DNA from: Thuidium tamariscinum
Taxonomy: Eukaryota > Streptophyta > Bryopsida > Hypnales > Thuidiaceae
Direction of reading: 5' to 3'
Assembly: GCA_947034885.2 (NCBI GenBank)
Contig: OX344758.2
Location: forward strand, 4,528,501 to 4,592,500
DNA length: 64,000 nt
This document shows positions 11,916 through 24,559 of the stretch, in pieces. The stretch's first letter is position 1. Every line of letters starts with the position of its first letter. The notes beneath the pieces are model-generated. The model saw only the letters and a list, made by a program, of their open reading frames with translations. It searched no databases and had not been told where the DNA came from. Made by a program: the position numbers and the translations under genes.

Positions 11916-14462
11916 TGTAGATCTTGCAAATTAGCAGCGGGAATTGTGAATAGATGTGAAGATTATTTGATGGAGGAAGTTATGTTACATATCTTCTGTT
12001 TAAAGTGTTCGTGCCGTTTCTATTGAAATGGATTTGAATCTGTTAAGCATAGGTCTCCTATGCTTGTGCACTTCATAAATTTGTGAGCTTTCAGGTCTAC
12101 AGATATACAGTACTGTACATTCCTGAACTTGTGGGTTCAGTTTTGTTACCATTTTGGAAGTAAGTATGTATGAAAATGTTTACTTTTATTTTTCAAAGAT
12201 AGAAGTACGTGTCTTCTCTGCTTCACAAAAAATTTAGATTTTTTTTTGAGGAAAATTGATTTTTTTGAGAATTTTTGAAGAGAAAGTGAAGAAAAAATCA
12301 TATCAATTAGAAAATTATCTCAAAAAATCTGAAAATTTCAGGATGTGTGTACATGAGAGTGAAAAACATCATGGTGTAAATTCAACTTCCGTGTACTTCT
12401 ATAATTAGAATGCTATAGACATTGAAAATGTAGCCAAAGTTCAAAATGCAATAAAATATTCAATTTTACTAATTTTCTCAGAATTTCAATTAGAGAATAA
12501 ATTAGAGTAGAGGGCCTTCATTTCATTAGTTGGGCTCAAATTCAAAAAATGTTGTTTTCAAGGAGAAATTTCAGATATACTCAATTTCTCAAAATACACT
12601 AAAATGGGAAATTTTGCCATCCGTTTTTCTTAATTACTTCTCAACTACGTGGAAAAAAACATCAATTACACTAAGAACTTAGTTGGATACTTTTTGTCAC
12701 TCAACATAAAAGGTCATTAAAAAAAGGTGGATGAAAAAATTATTGTTTAGGTCTTCTTATGACCCTCTAAAGTCATCCAAAAGCCACGAAATGGCTTTTC
12801 AGGCACTAAAGGGTTAAAAGTGTGTACGCAAGGGACTGTCTGTACAGTGCAACAAAAAATAGTGCCATCCTTTCTTGCAATCATCCATTACATATGCTAT
12901 TAGGACAAATGAATGTGTTTCATTGATCATCCCATTTTGCATTAAAAAAAATCCTTTCTTGGTCTCAAATGGTTTAAGAGTTTTGCACAAAGCTTCTATT
13001 TATGAGATTTAAAGTGTTGTTTATAATGGTTGTGATGGTTGTTGAAATCTCTACTACTATCAAGTTGACAATAGTGTGCTTGGTACCACTAGAGAACATT
13101 AAGCCAAGAGAATGAATATAAATATATATATATAGGGATTAAGCATGACGTCATTTTGAAGCAATGACACCAATAAAAAAATTTGAGGATGGACTTATTA
13201 TAGTCTATTATAAATCTTATGCACTAGTTTAGCTAGTTTAGGTTTGTGTAAGCAGTTATATAATCAAGTTTAGTAGGACCAAAACTTAAATAAGTCATAA
13301 GTACTATTTTCAAAGATTCCACCAAATAGGTCCAAAATCTAGTCTTCATAAGTTTGCTACTAGAGCTAGCCCATTATTGTAAACAATGGTCTACAATGTC
13401 CAAATTCACGGTAGTAGAGGCTTTATTATGTAAAGGATCTACTACTTCTTAAAAGTATCTATATTTTTTTTTTTGAGCATTTTGATTTTATTTCTTAGCA
13501 CTCTAATTGCAATTGTACTAAATCTTTTCTAGACTTTGGTCATCATTACAAACCTTAGGTATCAATTTAATCTCTTCACGTCAATTGCTACATATTGATA
13601 GAGTTGATTATCTTCATAGTTGATTATCTTCATAGTCAATTTTCATTTAATTAGAAGTTGCTAGGAATGTCATATGGACATTGTTAGGTGCATAATGAAA
13701 CTATATATCTAAAATGTTGAAAGATTCTTATAAAAAAATAATGTCAACCAAGGGTTAAAATTTTTTGCCAAAAAAATCTTTCAACAGAAAGTTATTATAC
13801 CTTGAATATGATGGCAATAAAATTGATGTTTATAATATGCTAAGTTCATAACTACATAGATTTAATGTATAAAATCCTTTCATCTATAGTAACTTCAAAA
13901 CATTTGTATATTTCAATCTATGAAGTCTAAGTTTAAAAAAAAATTCCACACAAAATACGAAATCTTTATATTTGATTAATTTTTGAAATTAAATGATTCA
14001 AAATAAATTTTACAAATATTTTTTTATAATTTTAAAATTTTGATCATAAAGATCATCTCTAAAATTTGCCTTGGACATCTTTGCAATGTACACTCAAAAA
14101 AGTTCAGAAAATCATACATTATAGGATATATATAATTTGTCCAAAATCTTGAAACATTAAGTATTCAAGGCCACACATAAAGCTCTAAGTTATTTAACTT
14201 ACTTCTTGAGCAAAGATGTGGTGACTTTAACTGTTGTTACAATAATAATTCTTAACAATAGATTTACGACATTTGATGGAAATAATAATATTTTTTCAAA
14301 AAATCCAATTCACCTCTTCCAAATTTCTTGAAACACTTATTTCCTTTATCAAAACATTCTATTCTTTGAAAAATAATTTTCCAATAGTCCAACTATTAGT
14401 TTTTAGAAATACTCTATTTTTAACAAACTTGATATTTGGTTTGCAAGTACATATTCCTTGAG
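11916..14462. other. 3' UTR then AT-rich spacer with a solo TTAA terminus
   Basis: 11916-12200 is probably the 3' UTR of the LRR gene. At 12801-12817 the string GGCACTAAAGGGTTAA resembles the right terminus of the TTAA elements described at 55705 and 43986, and at 12868-12886 a degraded family A terminus (TTTCTTGCAATCATCC) follows. I found no left partner for either. At 13608-13650 the phrase AGTTGATTATCTTCAT is tandemly duplicated. Nothing coding was seen. Confidence 0.45.
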
Positions 14463-14953
14463 TGAGTGAGGTGGGCAAATGGCGTCTTCAAGAATGTATG
14501 ACGATCCCACCCAACTCCGACGAACGAAAGACGACGGACGAAAACTTCGGCAATTAGTGGAGGTCACAGTACGTTAGTGAGGGCAGCTCGTCGAAGAGGG
14601 CAGGGTGTCAGCAGTGAGACTCTGATTGCAGTGTACACTCTGGGATTGCTTGCTGGATCTCCCGGGGAAGTGGTCGCCGCGATCGATACACGCATTCGGA
14701 GTTCAGCTTGAAGCTCAACGGCGTGTGCACAGGGTTTACTTGATCGTATTTAGGGCCTTTGCTATTGTTGCTCTTGGCTTGGTCTTCCAGGTACGTCTTT
14801 TTTCCATCTTTCGGAGCTTATTGTGCTTCCACTGGGAGGATTGCGAGGTTTATCGGTTTTGTTTCTAGTCAGGTAGTGGTGGTTGGAAATTGAGGGATCT
14901 TAAATGTGGCGATTGCTGGGCTAGGTATGTGAGCACAAGAGAGAGGGGTCACA
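14463..14953 (+). promoter_or_regulatory. Promoter and 5' UTR of TWD40-1, probable leader intron
   Basis: GC content rises at about 14463 and stays high up to the start codon. A good donor (CAG then GTACGT) at 14790/14791 and an acceptor (TCTAGTCAG) ending at 14872 would remove an 82-base leader intron. The open frame at 14626-14868 has no recognisable product and crosses this intron. The intron is inference from splice motifs alone. Confidence 0.4.
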
Positions 14954-17900
14954 ATGTTGAGGCTACGGGCGTTTCGTCCCACGAATGACAAAGTGGTGAA
15001 GCTGTTGCTGCACCCGACGTACCCGTGGCTGGTCACAGCTGATGCGAGTGATAATGTTGTGGTTTGGGACTGGGAACATCGTCAGGTTCGTTCCTTCCTC
15101 GTCTCTTGGCTTCTAGGGTTTGGGAATTCAGGAACACAACAAGAGTACATTGGATCAGAGGGATGTGAGCCTTTCTATCCGCATTTAGTAATTTAACAGA
15201 GTGGAACGCACTTCTCTTTGACGAGCAGCTCGAGAATGGAGGATTCTGACAATCCGTCTAAGTTTTAGGTTAGGATTGGGTCGGGCTCAGTACGCCGGAT
15301 CAATGAATAATGAATGAAATCGTTTTCGACAGCCTGGTACACAAGTTAAACAATTACGCAGTAGCATCAACTCTAATGGATCCGATTTTAATATCCAGCT
15401 GAATTTCTAATTTCGGAGGTTTGATCTTACCGCGCGATCAAGCTTCCCATATCGCTGCAATTTGTACTTTTGGCGTAGGATTCAGATTTTACTAAGAAAA
15501 CGAGTATTCGACCAAGTCAGTGATGAGAATTCTATTGTCTTGTAGTATTCTTTTTCTGCGTTTTAGGTTCTGATATTATTGAGGATTGTTAGGCGAGGCC
15601 GATTGATGTGCGAGGCCGATTGATGTGCCGAGAGTTGTTGTGGTGCAGGTTGTGTATGAGGTGAATGTAAAGAGGGTCGATGAACGTCGTTTGGTGGGGG
15701 TTCAGCTTCAAAAGCTCGCAGAAGGCGAAGCTGGTGCTGCTTCTTACTTTTGTGCTTTGGGGCATGCAGTCTTTAGGTCATTCTATTTTCTCAGAAAGTT
15801 CCATTTATCGTGGAGAATTCTGAACAATGAGTAGCGGAAAGACTGCAATTCCACGTTCTTCAATATTTTGATGCGGATCACGTTGGGTTATTGCAGAAGC
15901 TAAATCGAAAGCAGGTCCTGAGGCAATTCGGGGTGGAAGGTTAGATTTCTTAATATTGATGTCGACTAATTGATTACCCTCTTCAGAACATTCTTGATTA
16001 GTGTTGGACCCTCTTCAGAACATTCTTTTCGTCGTAGGTCTATTGACAAACAGATGACTGAAATCATGTTAGAACTGGTAATGTCAACTTCCGTCTATTG
16101 CACTGCACGACTGAACCTCCTGATGAATCATGAATCACCATGAGTCACGAAGTTTGGTTTTAAATGTTGAACTGAACATGTTAGCGGAAGTGCATCCAGG
16201 AAAGTAAATGTCAGAGGATCTCTGGATCTTGGATACCCTGATTCTCCCTTGAATAGCAGATGGGCCTGAGGTGGCAGGAGCGGATTTCAAGAATGTTACG
16301 TCTCCTTAGCTAAATCTATTTAATCGTCTCACATAATACTTTGTGTGTCATGTTTAATCCCTTTCAACTACTTGTTTACGAGACATCAAAATGATTACTT
16401 TGCAGTAATATCTGACCTTTAGTAACACATTATCAAAGGATAACATATCTGCAGTATTTTCTACTACTGGAAGTGAAAGTTTCATCATCTTTAATGATGA
16501 CACCTGTGAGGGCTTGGGATTTGTTTACATCAGGAAGTGATGTATTGTTCCGGTGCTGCAGTGTGAAGCATGTTACCTTCTACGACGATGATGTTCGGTT
16601 CTGGCAATCATGGTTGAGCCGCTCGGCCGCAGGGGAGCTCTCTATAACCGCCGGCCAGCAGCAATCGACCATTGGGGGTGGCCACATGACGATCAAAGGA
16701 CGACATTTCTTGGTTGTATGTTGCGAGAACAAAGTCATATTTCTGGACTTGGTCAGCATGCGTGCCCGTGATGTCCCCAGAACTACATTCGACAACAAAT
16801 CTCCTCTTTGGTAACATTTATGATACAAAATGCTTCTTTGTAGGCTTTGCAATTCTATTTTAGCATGAAGAATTAGCTGAAGTGTCGCATGCTGATATTC
16901 GGTCTTATAATTCTGCGGTACTGCAGTGTGGCGTTTCTACCACGGTCAGGAGTTGTGGAAGGCCCTATAGCTGCATTTGGCTGTTCAGATGGGGTCATCA
17001 GGGTTCTTTCTATGACGCTGTGGCAGGTACTTATCTTTTCCATTCAGCCAACTTTATTGCTGCTGTTTTATTGTAACTTTTGGTTACCTTATTTTCAAGT
17101 CGTCTATAGACAATCTTAACGCTTTTTAACTTTTGTAACAGCTTGTGCGGCGATATATTAGTGGACACAAAGGCCCTGTTGCTTGCTTGCTGACATTTTT
17201 GGCTTCATCAGGCGAGGTATTTTCTCATTTTAATACCTTTTGTTTATATTATGCTTTCATTGTAGATATTGAGAAAGTAGTTTATCGTAGAGGATCTCCA
17301 GAGTATAGTATATCATTGTTTTTTCCGGGTGGCTGTGCAGCTGACTTGAATTTTACTGTGTTATGCAGACAATGTTAGTTTCTGGAGGCAATGATGGAAC
17401 ATTGAGTTTATGGAATGTAGACGGTCCCCAGGCAACAAGGGAGCTAACGCCCAAGCTCTCAGTCAAGGTTGTTTGTTTTCGTACTCAATCTCTACAATTT
17501 GACTTTCAGCTTCTCACTTTAAGGCATTCTGTTGCGAGGTGTTTTCAGGAATGTCTGTTCCACCATTAAGGTGCTTGTGTTGGGTCAGGGTCAGGGTCGT
17601 CGGGTACTATTGTCCCTCTCAAATACTTGACCTAGTTAGTGTGACAAGAATGTTCTAAGGCGGGATCATGGTACTGAGGGTGCAGGCTCATGATGGAGGG
17701 GTTTATGCACTAGAGCTTGCCAGGGTGCAGGAAGGTCCTCCACAACTTGTCAGCATTGGCGCAGACAAGACCTTAGCAATCTGGGACACGCAATCGTTCA
17801 AGGCAAGTCCATTGAATTGGTCGCTATGTGCTATGTGCAATGTGCTATGCGCTCCTGATCCTTAGATGAGACTTTTGCAGCTTAATAATAGAACTGCGGT

Positions 17901-20900
17901 TCTTTTGTAGGTAGTATTATTGCAGAGGCTTCGTGGTTCATATTTGCAAACCCTGTATTCTTCATGGACTTTTATGGTGTGTTCGGAGTTGTGGGAGAGA
18001 ACTCCCTCGTGGAAAAACTCTTTTTATTGGTATTGGGGAGTTCTGACTTAGCCCTCTGTGTCTTTTGATGCAGGAATTACGTCGCATCAAGCCAGTTTCA
18101 AAGTTGGCTTGCCATAGTGTAGCATCCTGGTGTCATCCTCGCGTCCCCAATCTGGATCTTCTAGTTTGTGTCAAAGATCCTCACATCTGGTAAGAACTAT
18201 GGAAGTCATTTTATAGGTTGCATATTAGTCAATTAATGAGATTCGAGAATATCTGGCAAGCTAGTGTGGCATGCCGTCTGCCTAAAGATTCTGGAACCTG
18301 GAATGAACGTGCTTTCTGATTATTGCGTTGGATTTTCTTCAGGGCCATTGAGCATTCAGCATACGGAGCTACAACCAGACCGCTTTGTGATTTAACATCA
18401 CAAGTTCCCCCGTCATTGCTCCAGTCAGGGAAAAAGCTAAAGGTTATTGTGCGCTATGCTCTCACCTTTTGTGGTTTCTTTGAGCTTTGAGTTCTGCTTT
18501 CATATTCGTCGGAAGCTGTTTGCTCATCAATGCTCTCGCTGCCATTGCTTCCCCTCCTTTTACATCAAAATTCTGTGGATGCATTCTGTGCCGAAATCCT
18601 TGTAATTAGCCACCTCTTGTTTCCTTACAATAGTACCATGAACTCATGTTGTCAATATTTTTTCTTCAATTCAGGCTTACTGTATGGCAGTACATCCTTT
18701 GCAACCGCATTTGGTTGCAAGTGGTACCAATTTTGGGGTCATTCTCAGTGAATTTGATGCACGAGCTCTGCCAGCTGCTGTCCCTCTCGTCACCCCGCCT
18801 GGAAGTAAAGAGCATTCCGTCGCATTCGCCAGTGAGAAGGAGATAAAGTTACTGTCGTTCCAGCTTGCCGCGCCAACTAATCCCACTGTTTCAAATACTG
18901 GTGTTCTGATTGAGCTAAATGGTCGCCCACGGAATGAAACGCCAGAGACGCCACAGATGCAGGTATATCTGCGCTGAACATCTTTTGAGGGAGACTAGGT
19001 GCAAAGCACAATTGAAGATCTCCGTTGTTTTCGTATCTTCAGATTTCGACTTGAAGAATGTGAGGTGGTCATCTGAAAATTGGGGTATGAATTATGCAGG
19101 TAAAGCAGGGCCGTAAGCCTGTGACGGCTGCAAGTCACGGTTCATATTCTGTTCTCTCCACCAGTTATTCTGGAAAGTAAGTTCGCGCTATCTTAGCACA
19201 TGCATTCTGTCCGAAAGTCATCGAAAAATTCATTGTAAATCCGACAAGAATCGTTTTTGCTTTGCAAATTTCCTGAACCCGAGAACTATTCTTTTTCTTA
19301 TGGTGTGTTATGTCCTGCTGCCATTTTGTAATCTCTGTGTATTCTGCTCTCGGGTAGTGGCTTGCACTGTGTTCAAAGTTTGTAGGTGGGAATAACTGTT
19401 TAAGGAACATTACGAATGCATAGAAGGTTTCAAACTGACACTCCTGTCTGTGAATGGCAGATACGTATCAGTTGTATGGCCAGATGCTTCATCGTATGCT
19501 GTCTACAGAACCACCGATTGGCAGCTGATTGATTCTGGATCTGCTCGTCATTTTGCATGGGACACTTGCAAAGAGCGGTTTGCATTGATCGAGTCTTTTC
19601 CTGTTCCAAGACCCCCTCCCCCTCACAAAGGTGGCTCTTCTAGGAAAGCAAAGGAAGCAGCTGCTGCAGCTGCTCAAGCGCAAGCTGTTGCTCAGGCAGC
19701 TGCCGCAGCTGCTACTGTGCAGATACGCATTATCTTCGACGACGGAAGTGTGAATCTTTTGACTAAATCTATTGATAAGCGATCCGAGCCAGTGAGTTTG
19801 TTGTTTCTTTCATATTTTGACCTGCATGCTTATGTCTGACCTTTCAACCATTGGCAATTCTTGTCTCTGTGGATTACATTACGCATAGAGTATCTCCCTC
19901 ATCCTGTTTTTCTGCCAGGTCATAGGACTGCAAGGTGGTGCCTTGCTTGGGGTTGCATACAAGATGCCAAGACGAACTAGTACTGTTAATCTTGGATTAT
20001 CAGCAGCAGCAACAGGATCAAGTGGCACATTTGAAGACTCTACTGTTAGCCCTTCCAAAGTTACTGAAGCACCGTCAAACTTCCAGCTCTACAGGTATGC
20101 TCCAACGGGTTTTGCATGATCTTCAACTAATGATCAGGCTCAGTAACATATATATTTAATATCTTCTGTTTCTATCTGTGCGCTCAATTGTAGCCGCTAT
20201 TTTGTGTCTATCTTGCTGAGTCCTGAATTCTGCAAGCGTGTCCTCTTTCTTAGCTTCTCTCTGCTCGTTCTTCTTAGGAAGCAATTTTATATTTCTTTCA
20301 ACTAGCCCCGTTGTTGGAATCCTTATAGTTTCTTTGAAGTGTTCCCATTGCTGCTCTTTTAAATGTATTTCACGAGTATGCTACCCAACTTAGATTAATG
20401 TGAGGATGTGCTTGACTTGCAGCTGGGAAACATTCAAGCCAGTGAGTGGGATGATGCCACAACCAGAGTGGAGTGCTTGGGATCAGACTGTGGAGTACTG
20501 CGCACTTGCTTATCAGAAGTACATTGTCATTTCATCTCTGCGACCGCAATACCAATACTTAGGAAATGTGGCAATTGGAGCTGCAACCGGTGGTATATGG
20601 CACCGCCGCCAGCTCTTTTTAGCCACACCCACAACAATCGAGTGAGTGCCTCTCGACTTTCTTGTTTGACATTTTTGGATTTTTGACTGCTACCTGGTTG
20701 CTTTCTGAATCAATTGGTAAAAAGAGCGCGCTAGGTCATTCTCTGTTGGATTGACTTCTCTTATGAGGACATTTTGGGCTTCTGTGTCAAACTTTTCTCT
20801 ATTGGAGCCTATCATGCTGCGTTTTGAGACCATTGAGACTTTCTATTGAAAATAGTAATCTAACTATCTGGTTCGTGCTGGACTTTCTTCATGTTGGACA

Positions 20901-23900
20901 TTGATCAATGGTGAAGTTGAGCTTCTACTTTCTGCCCATTTTGACTTGACTGGTCTGGCAGGTGTGTGTTTGTAGATGCGGGAGTGAGTGCTCTAGATCT
21001 TGAGAGAAAAAAGAGAAAGGACGAAGAGAAGGCTAGGCGGGCTCAGGCAAGTGTATCGAATAATGAGTTGGCACTGCTGACTGTCGAGGGACCAAAGGCA
21101 GTAAGTATTATGGATAGAATGGCTTTGCGGCCTCCAATGTTGCAGGTGGTGAGGCTTGCCTCATTCCAAACTGCCCCCTCGGTACCCCCTTTCGTGTCGA
21201 TGCCGAAGATATCAAAAACTGACGGAGAAGCCCCCAATCCTCTAAAAGATTTGGAAGGAAGTAGAGTAAATAATGAGCCAGTTGTTGCAGGAGGAGGTGT
21301 TTCTGTTGCAGTTTCCAGGTTGCCCCCAGAACAGAAACGTCCAGTTGGACCTCTTGTGGTGGTGGGTGTGAAGGATGGTGTGCTCTGGCTAGTTGACAGG
21401 TATTGTTTTAATACGTGCCATCTTTAAGTGGTTGAATCTTTGATATTTCTTTTGGTGGAACCCTGACATAGACTTGCCAGTTCGTTACTCATCAAGCAAG
21501 TAGGACCGGTCACTTCACGGACAAGGGGACAGCGGACTGAATGATGTGTCAATTAACTCTTTATTATTTGGGGTTCATTTGTCTGGACTCTCTGAAATTT
21601 GCATCGCAATATATGAAATAACTACTAATTTTGCTACTGTGAAATTAAATTTGTCTCACATCTCTACAGGTATATGACTGCCCACGCGATAGCTTTGAGT
21701 CATCCAGGAATTCGGTGTCGATGCTTAGCTGCGTACGGAGATGCTGTTAGTGCTGTTAAGTGGTAAGCCTTTTTGCAATATTAGTTTCGTGATTTTGCAG
21801 TGATATCAAATTTAGGTTAAGGTATTGTGCACCCAAATTCACCACCTGAAATGCACATAGTGCATTCCATGCGATTGGCGATTCGGGGGTATACTTGCCT
21901 TTCTTTTTGACTGTTTCTATGCTTCTTTCTTTTCGATGGACATCTGAGGTCTTGGATTCTGTTTAGACTTTCTCATTTCACTGTTCCGTGCTCTTAACCT
22001 GTAGAAGTAAGATTTATATTCTCCTTTGTTGAATGACAGGGCTGCTAGACTTGGTAGAGAGCATCATGACGACTTGGCATACTTCATGGTTGGGATGGGT
22101 TATGCGACAGAGGCTTTGCACTTGCCAGGAATTTCTAAGAGGTAATCACATTATCTTCAGCTATAATGTACTGTACCTGTGGTTTTTCTTTGAGCTTATC
22201 TCTTGCAATTCACTATGAAAGTGCGGCAGCGGATGTCTAGGTTGCCGTCAGTGCGAACTGGTCCTACTGCGCGCATACTAAGGTCTAATATCTTGGAGTT
22301 ACTAGCTCAACTTTTATTCGTCATATTAGATGTCGTGCATGTAAGGTCGTGTTCTTATTTATTATTTCTCTATTGACATCTTTGCTCTGGTCAGATTGGA
22401 GTTTGATCTTGCCATGCAAAGCGGAGACTTGAAGCGAGCATTACAGACTCTCATTATTTTGAGCAACAGCCGTAGTATAGGGCAGGATATTGATCTGAGC
22501 TCGGAAACTATGGGTGTCCTTTCTCTCACTGCCAGCCAAGAGGCCAAGGCTGAGGCAGTTTTTGGAGTGGTGAAATTTGCTCGAGAATTTCTTGATTTGA
22601 TTGATGCTGCCGATGCTACTGCACAAGCTGACATTGCTGGACAAGCTTTGAAGAGACTGGCAGCTGCAGGGGCGGTGGAAGGAGCACTTCAACCAAATGA
22701 GCTCCGAGGACTTTCACTTCGGCTGGCAACCCATGGAGAGATGACAAGATTGGCTGTACGTTTCCTTCGCTGAATATCCTGGACTAGGGAACATCTTTTC
22801 GTTCATTACATCGGGTACCTTCATGTAGTTTTAGATGTCATGCTTGGTTTCAATCGCGGCTGCAGCCTGACCTGCATTTCTGGTGACCATTATGTGAGAT
22901 TTGATGTATATAGGTTTATCTAGAGAACAACTTCAACCTCTAATATCTAACGTGTTGAATGAGAAAAGCGTTGATAGCGCGGCACACTCCTTGGTGAAAC
23001 TTCTCTGACAATTGACAGTACCGATCTTACTCAATTTGTGCTCGGTGTTTGCAGGTGCAAGTCAACACTATGTTGTCTGCTGGACAGGGCCGTGAAGGGG
23101 CACTGGCAGCCGCTCTCTTGAATGACCCCAATCTCATGGAGAAGGTCTGGCTGGACACTGGCATGTTTGCCGAGGCTGCTCTTCATGCCCATGTAAGTAT
23201 ATCATGTAGCTTCATGGAGATTCATACCTTCGCTTTGGATAGTCAACAGGCTACTCAATAATTGGATCAGGAAGATATTTGTGTTTTCTCTTGTGCTTCG
23301 AATGCCTTCTTGTTCAGTTTTGTTACGATAGACCACAGCGTGCATTCGAACTTAGCAGATTTGTTCGTGGAGATTCCCGTCAATATCTATCCTTGCCTAG
23401 GTGACACTAGTATGGGCGTTTCGGGTCAGTATCTCACATTTTTTGAATTCGTTTCTGCAGTCGAACGGAAGACCGGCGCTTAAGATAATCATGCAGCAGT
23501 GGAATAAGGTCATTCAGAAGAACCATGGAGCTGGTGATGTAGCAAAACCCAAGCCACTGAACCTTACCCCAGTATCTGGAGCAGACCTCCTGGGACCTGT
23601 GGAGGCACCCCTGCCGACCCCAGACAAAAACAGTACTGTTCCTGGCTTGGTTACTCCACAGCAGGAAAAAGCCAAAAAGCCAGTCATTGAGATTGTTGCA
23701 CCACCTAGTATACTAACATCTGGATTGAAGGTAGCTGCCCCTCCTGTCAACTTAAACGCCAGTCTCCTGAAAGCTCCAGAGTTGCCATCAAACCTTCTTC
23801 CAGCTCCTCCTGGTATGCCGCAAAATGCTCTTCCAGCTCCAGGTCAGCAACTCACGCTTGAAGGCGCTCAACCAACTGCACCTCAAACAGGACAGCAACT

Positions 23901-24477
23901 CGCAATTGAAGGCCCTCCTCAGCCACCACCTCCACCAGGACAACTTGCAATTGAAGGACCTCCACCGCCTGCTGAGGCTCCAACGCCAGTGCTTGGCAAC
24001 GAGCTCGTTCCAGTGACACCCACTATGCCAGTTTCCTTCCCCGGTTCGCAAGTGGCTTTTGAAGGCCAACTCTTGGGAGTGGCTCCTCAACCTATGCCAG
24101 CAGCTTCGTTTCCCCCTTCAGGTTTTCAGCCAGGTGCTCCAGTCGCGCAATTTCCAGGTGGGCAACCGGCTCCATTGATGGGCTTTGAAACCCTGGGAAT
24201 GACTCCTTTCGTCGCCAAGCCCTCATCCCAACCTGTAGCAGATTTCTCAGACCTCGACGGTTTCAAGGCCATGAAAACCGCAGCCCCGACTTCGGGTCCT
24301 GGTTCCCAACCCCTCGGAGATTTTTTCTCTTCGACTGGCTTGCCTAAATCTGCTTCAGGCCCAGCTCTGATGGACCTTTCTTCGACCTCGACCATTGCAC
24401 CTTCGTCCGCTGCACCACGGCGAGCTGGAACTCCACCACCATCTAATGGCAGTAATGAGTTGATATCTCTCACTTGA
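14954..24477 (+). CDS. TWD40-1: TPLATE-complex subunit TWD40-1 (WD40 endocytosis adaptor)
   Basis: 21 exons: 14954-15085, 15649-15733, 15897-15939, 16562-16810, 16927-17026, 17142-17216, 17369-17467, 17686-17802, 18074-18189, 18343-18442, 18675-18962, 19100-19176, 19461-19791, 19919-20094, 20423-20641, 20962-21399, 21670-21762, 22040-22141, 22395-22755, 23055-23192 and 23461-24477. They give 1451 residues. The start MLRLRAFRPTNDKVVKL, the FYDDDVRFWQSW and KGRHFLVVCCENK blocks, GADKTLAIWDT, an Ala-rich stretch after GGSSRKAKEA (about 550-580) and RCRCLAAYGDAVSAVKW followed by EFDLAMQSGDLKRAL match Arabidopsis TWD40-1 (At3g50590). WD repeats fill roughly the first 420 residues; an alpha-solenoid follows from about 880 to 1130. 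TPLATE/TSET is the plasma-membrane adaptor complex for clathrin-mediated endocytosis. The last exon encodes a Pro/Gln-rich tail with three QL-IEG units. Intron 8 uses a GC donor. Confidence 0.95.
17803..18073 (+). other. GC-AG intron (TWD40-1 intron 8)
   Basis: Exon 8 ends TTCAAG and the intron starts GCAAGT, a textbook GC donor; it ends TTGATGCAG before GAATTACGTCGC. This joins ...SFK to ELRRIKPV in the frame and at the place conserved in the family, and no GT alternative keeps the frame. Confidence 0.85.
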
Positions 24478-24559
24478 TTTGGCCTTTGATCTTATTATGT
24501 TTGTGGTTATCTGAAGTCCTCCAATTGATTCTTTTGCAGTGTAGGGGCTTTTGTAGAAC

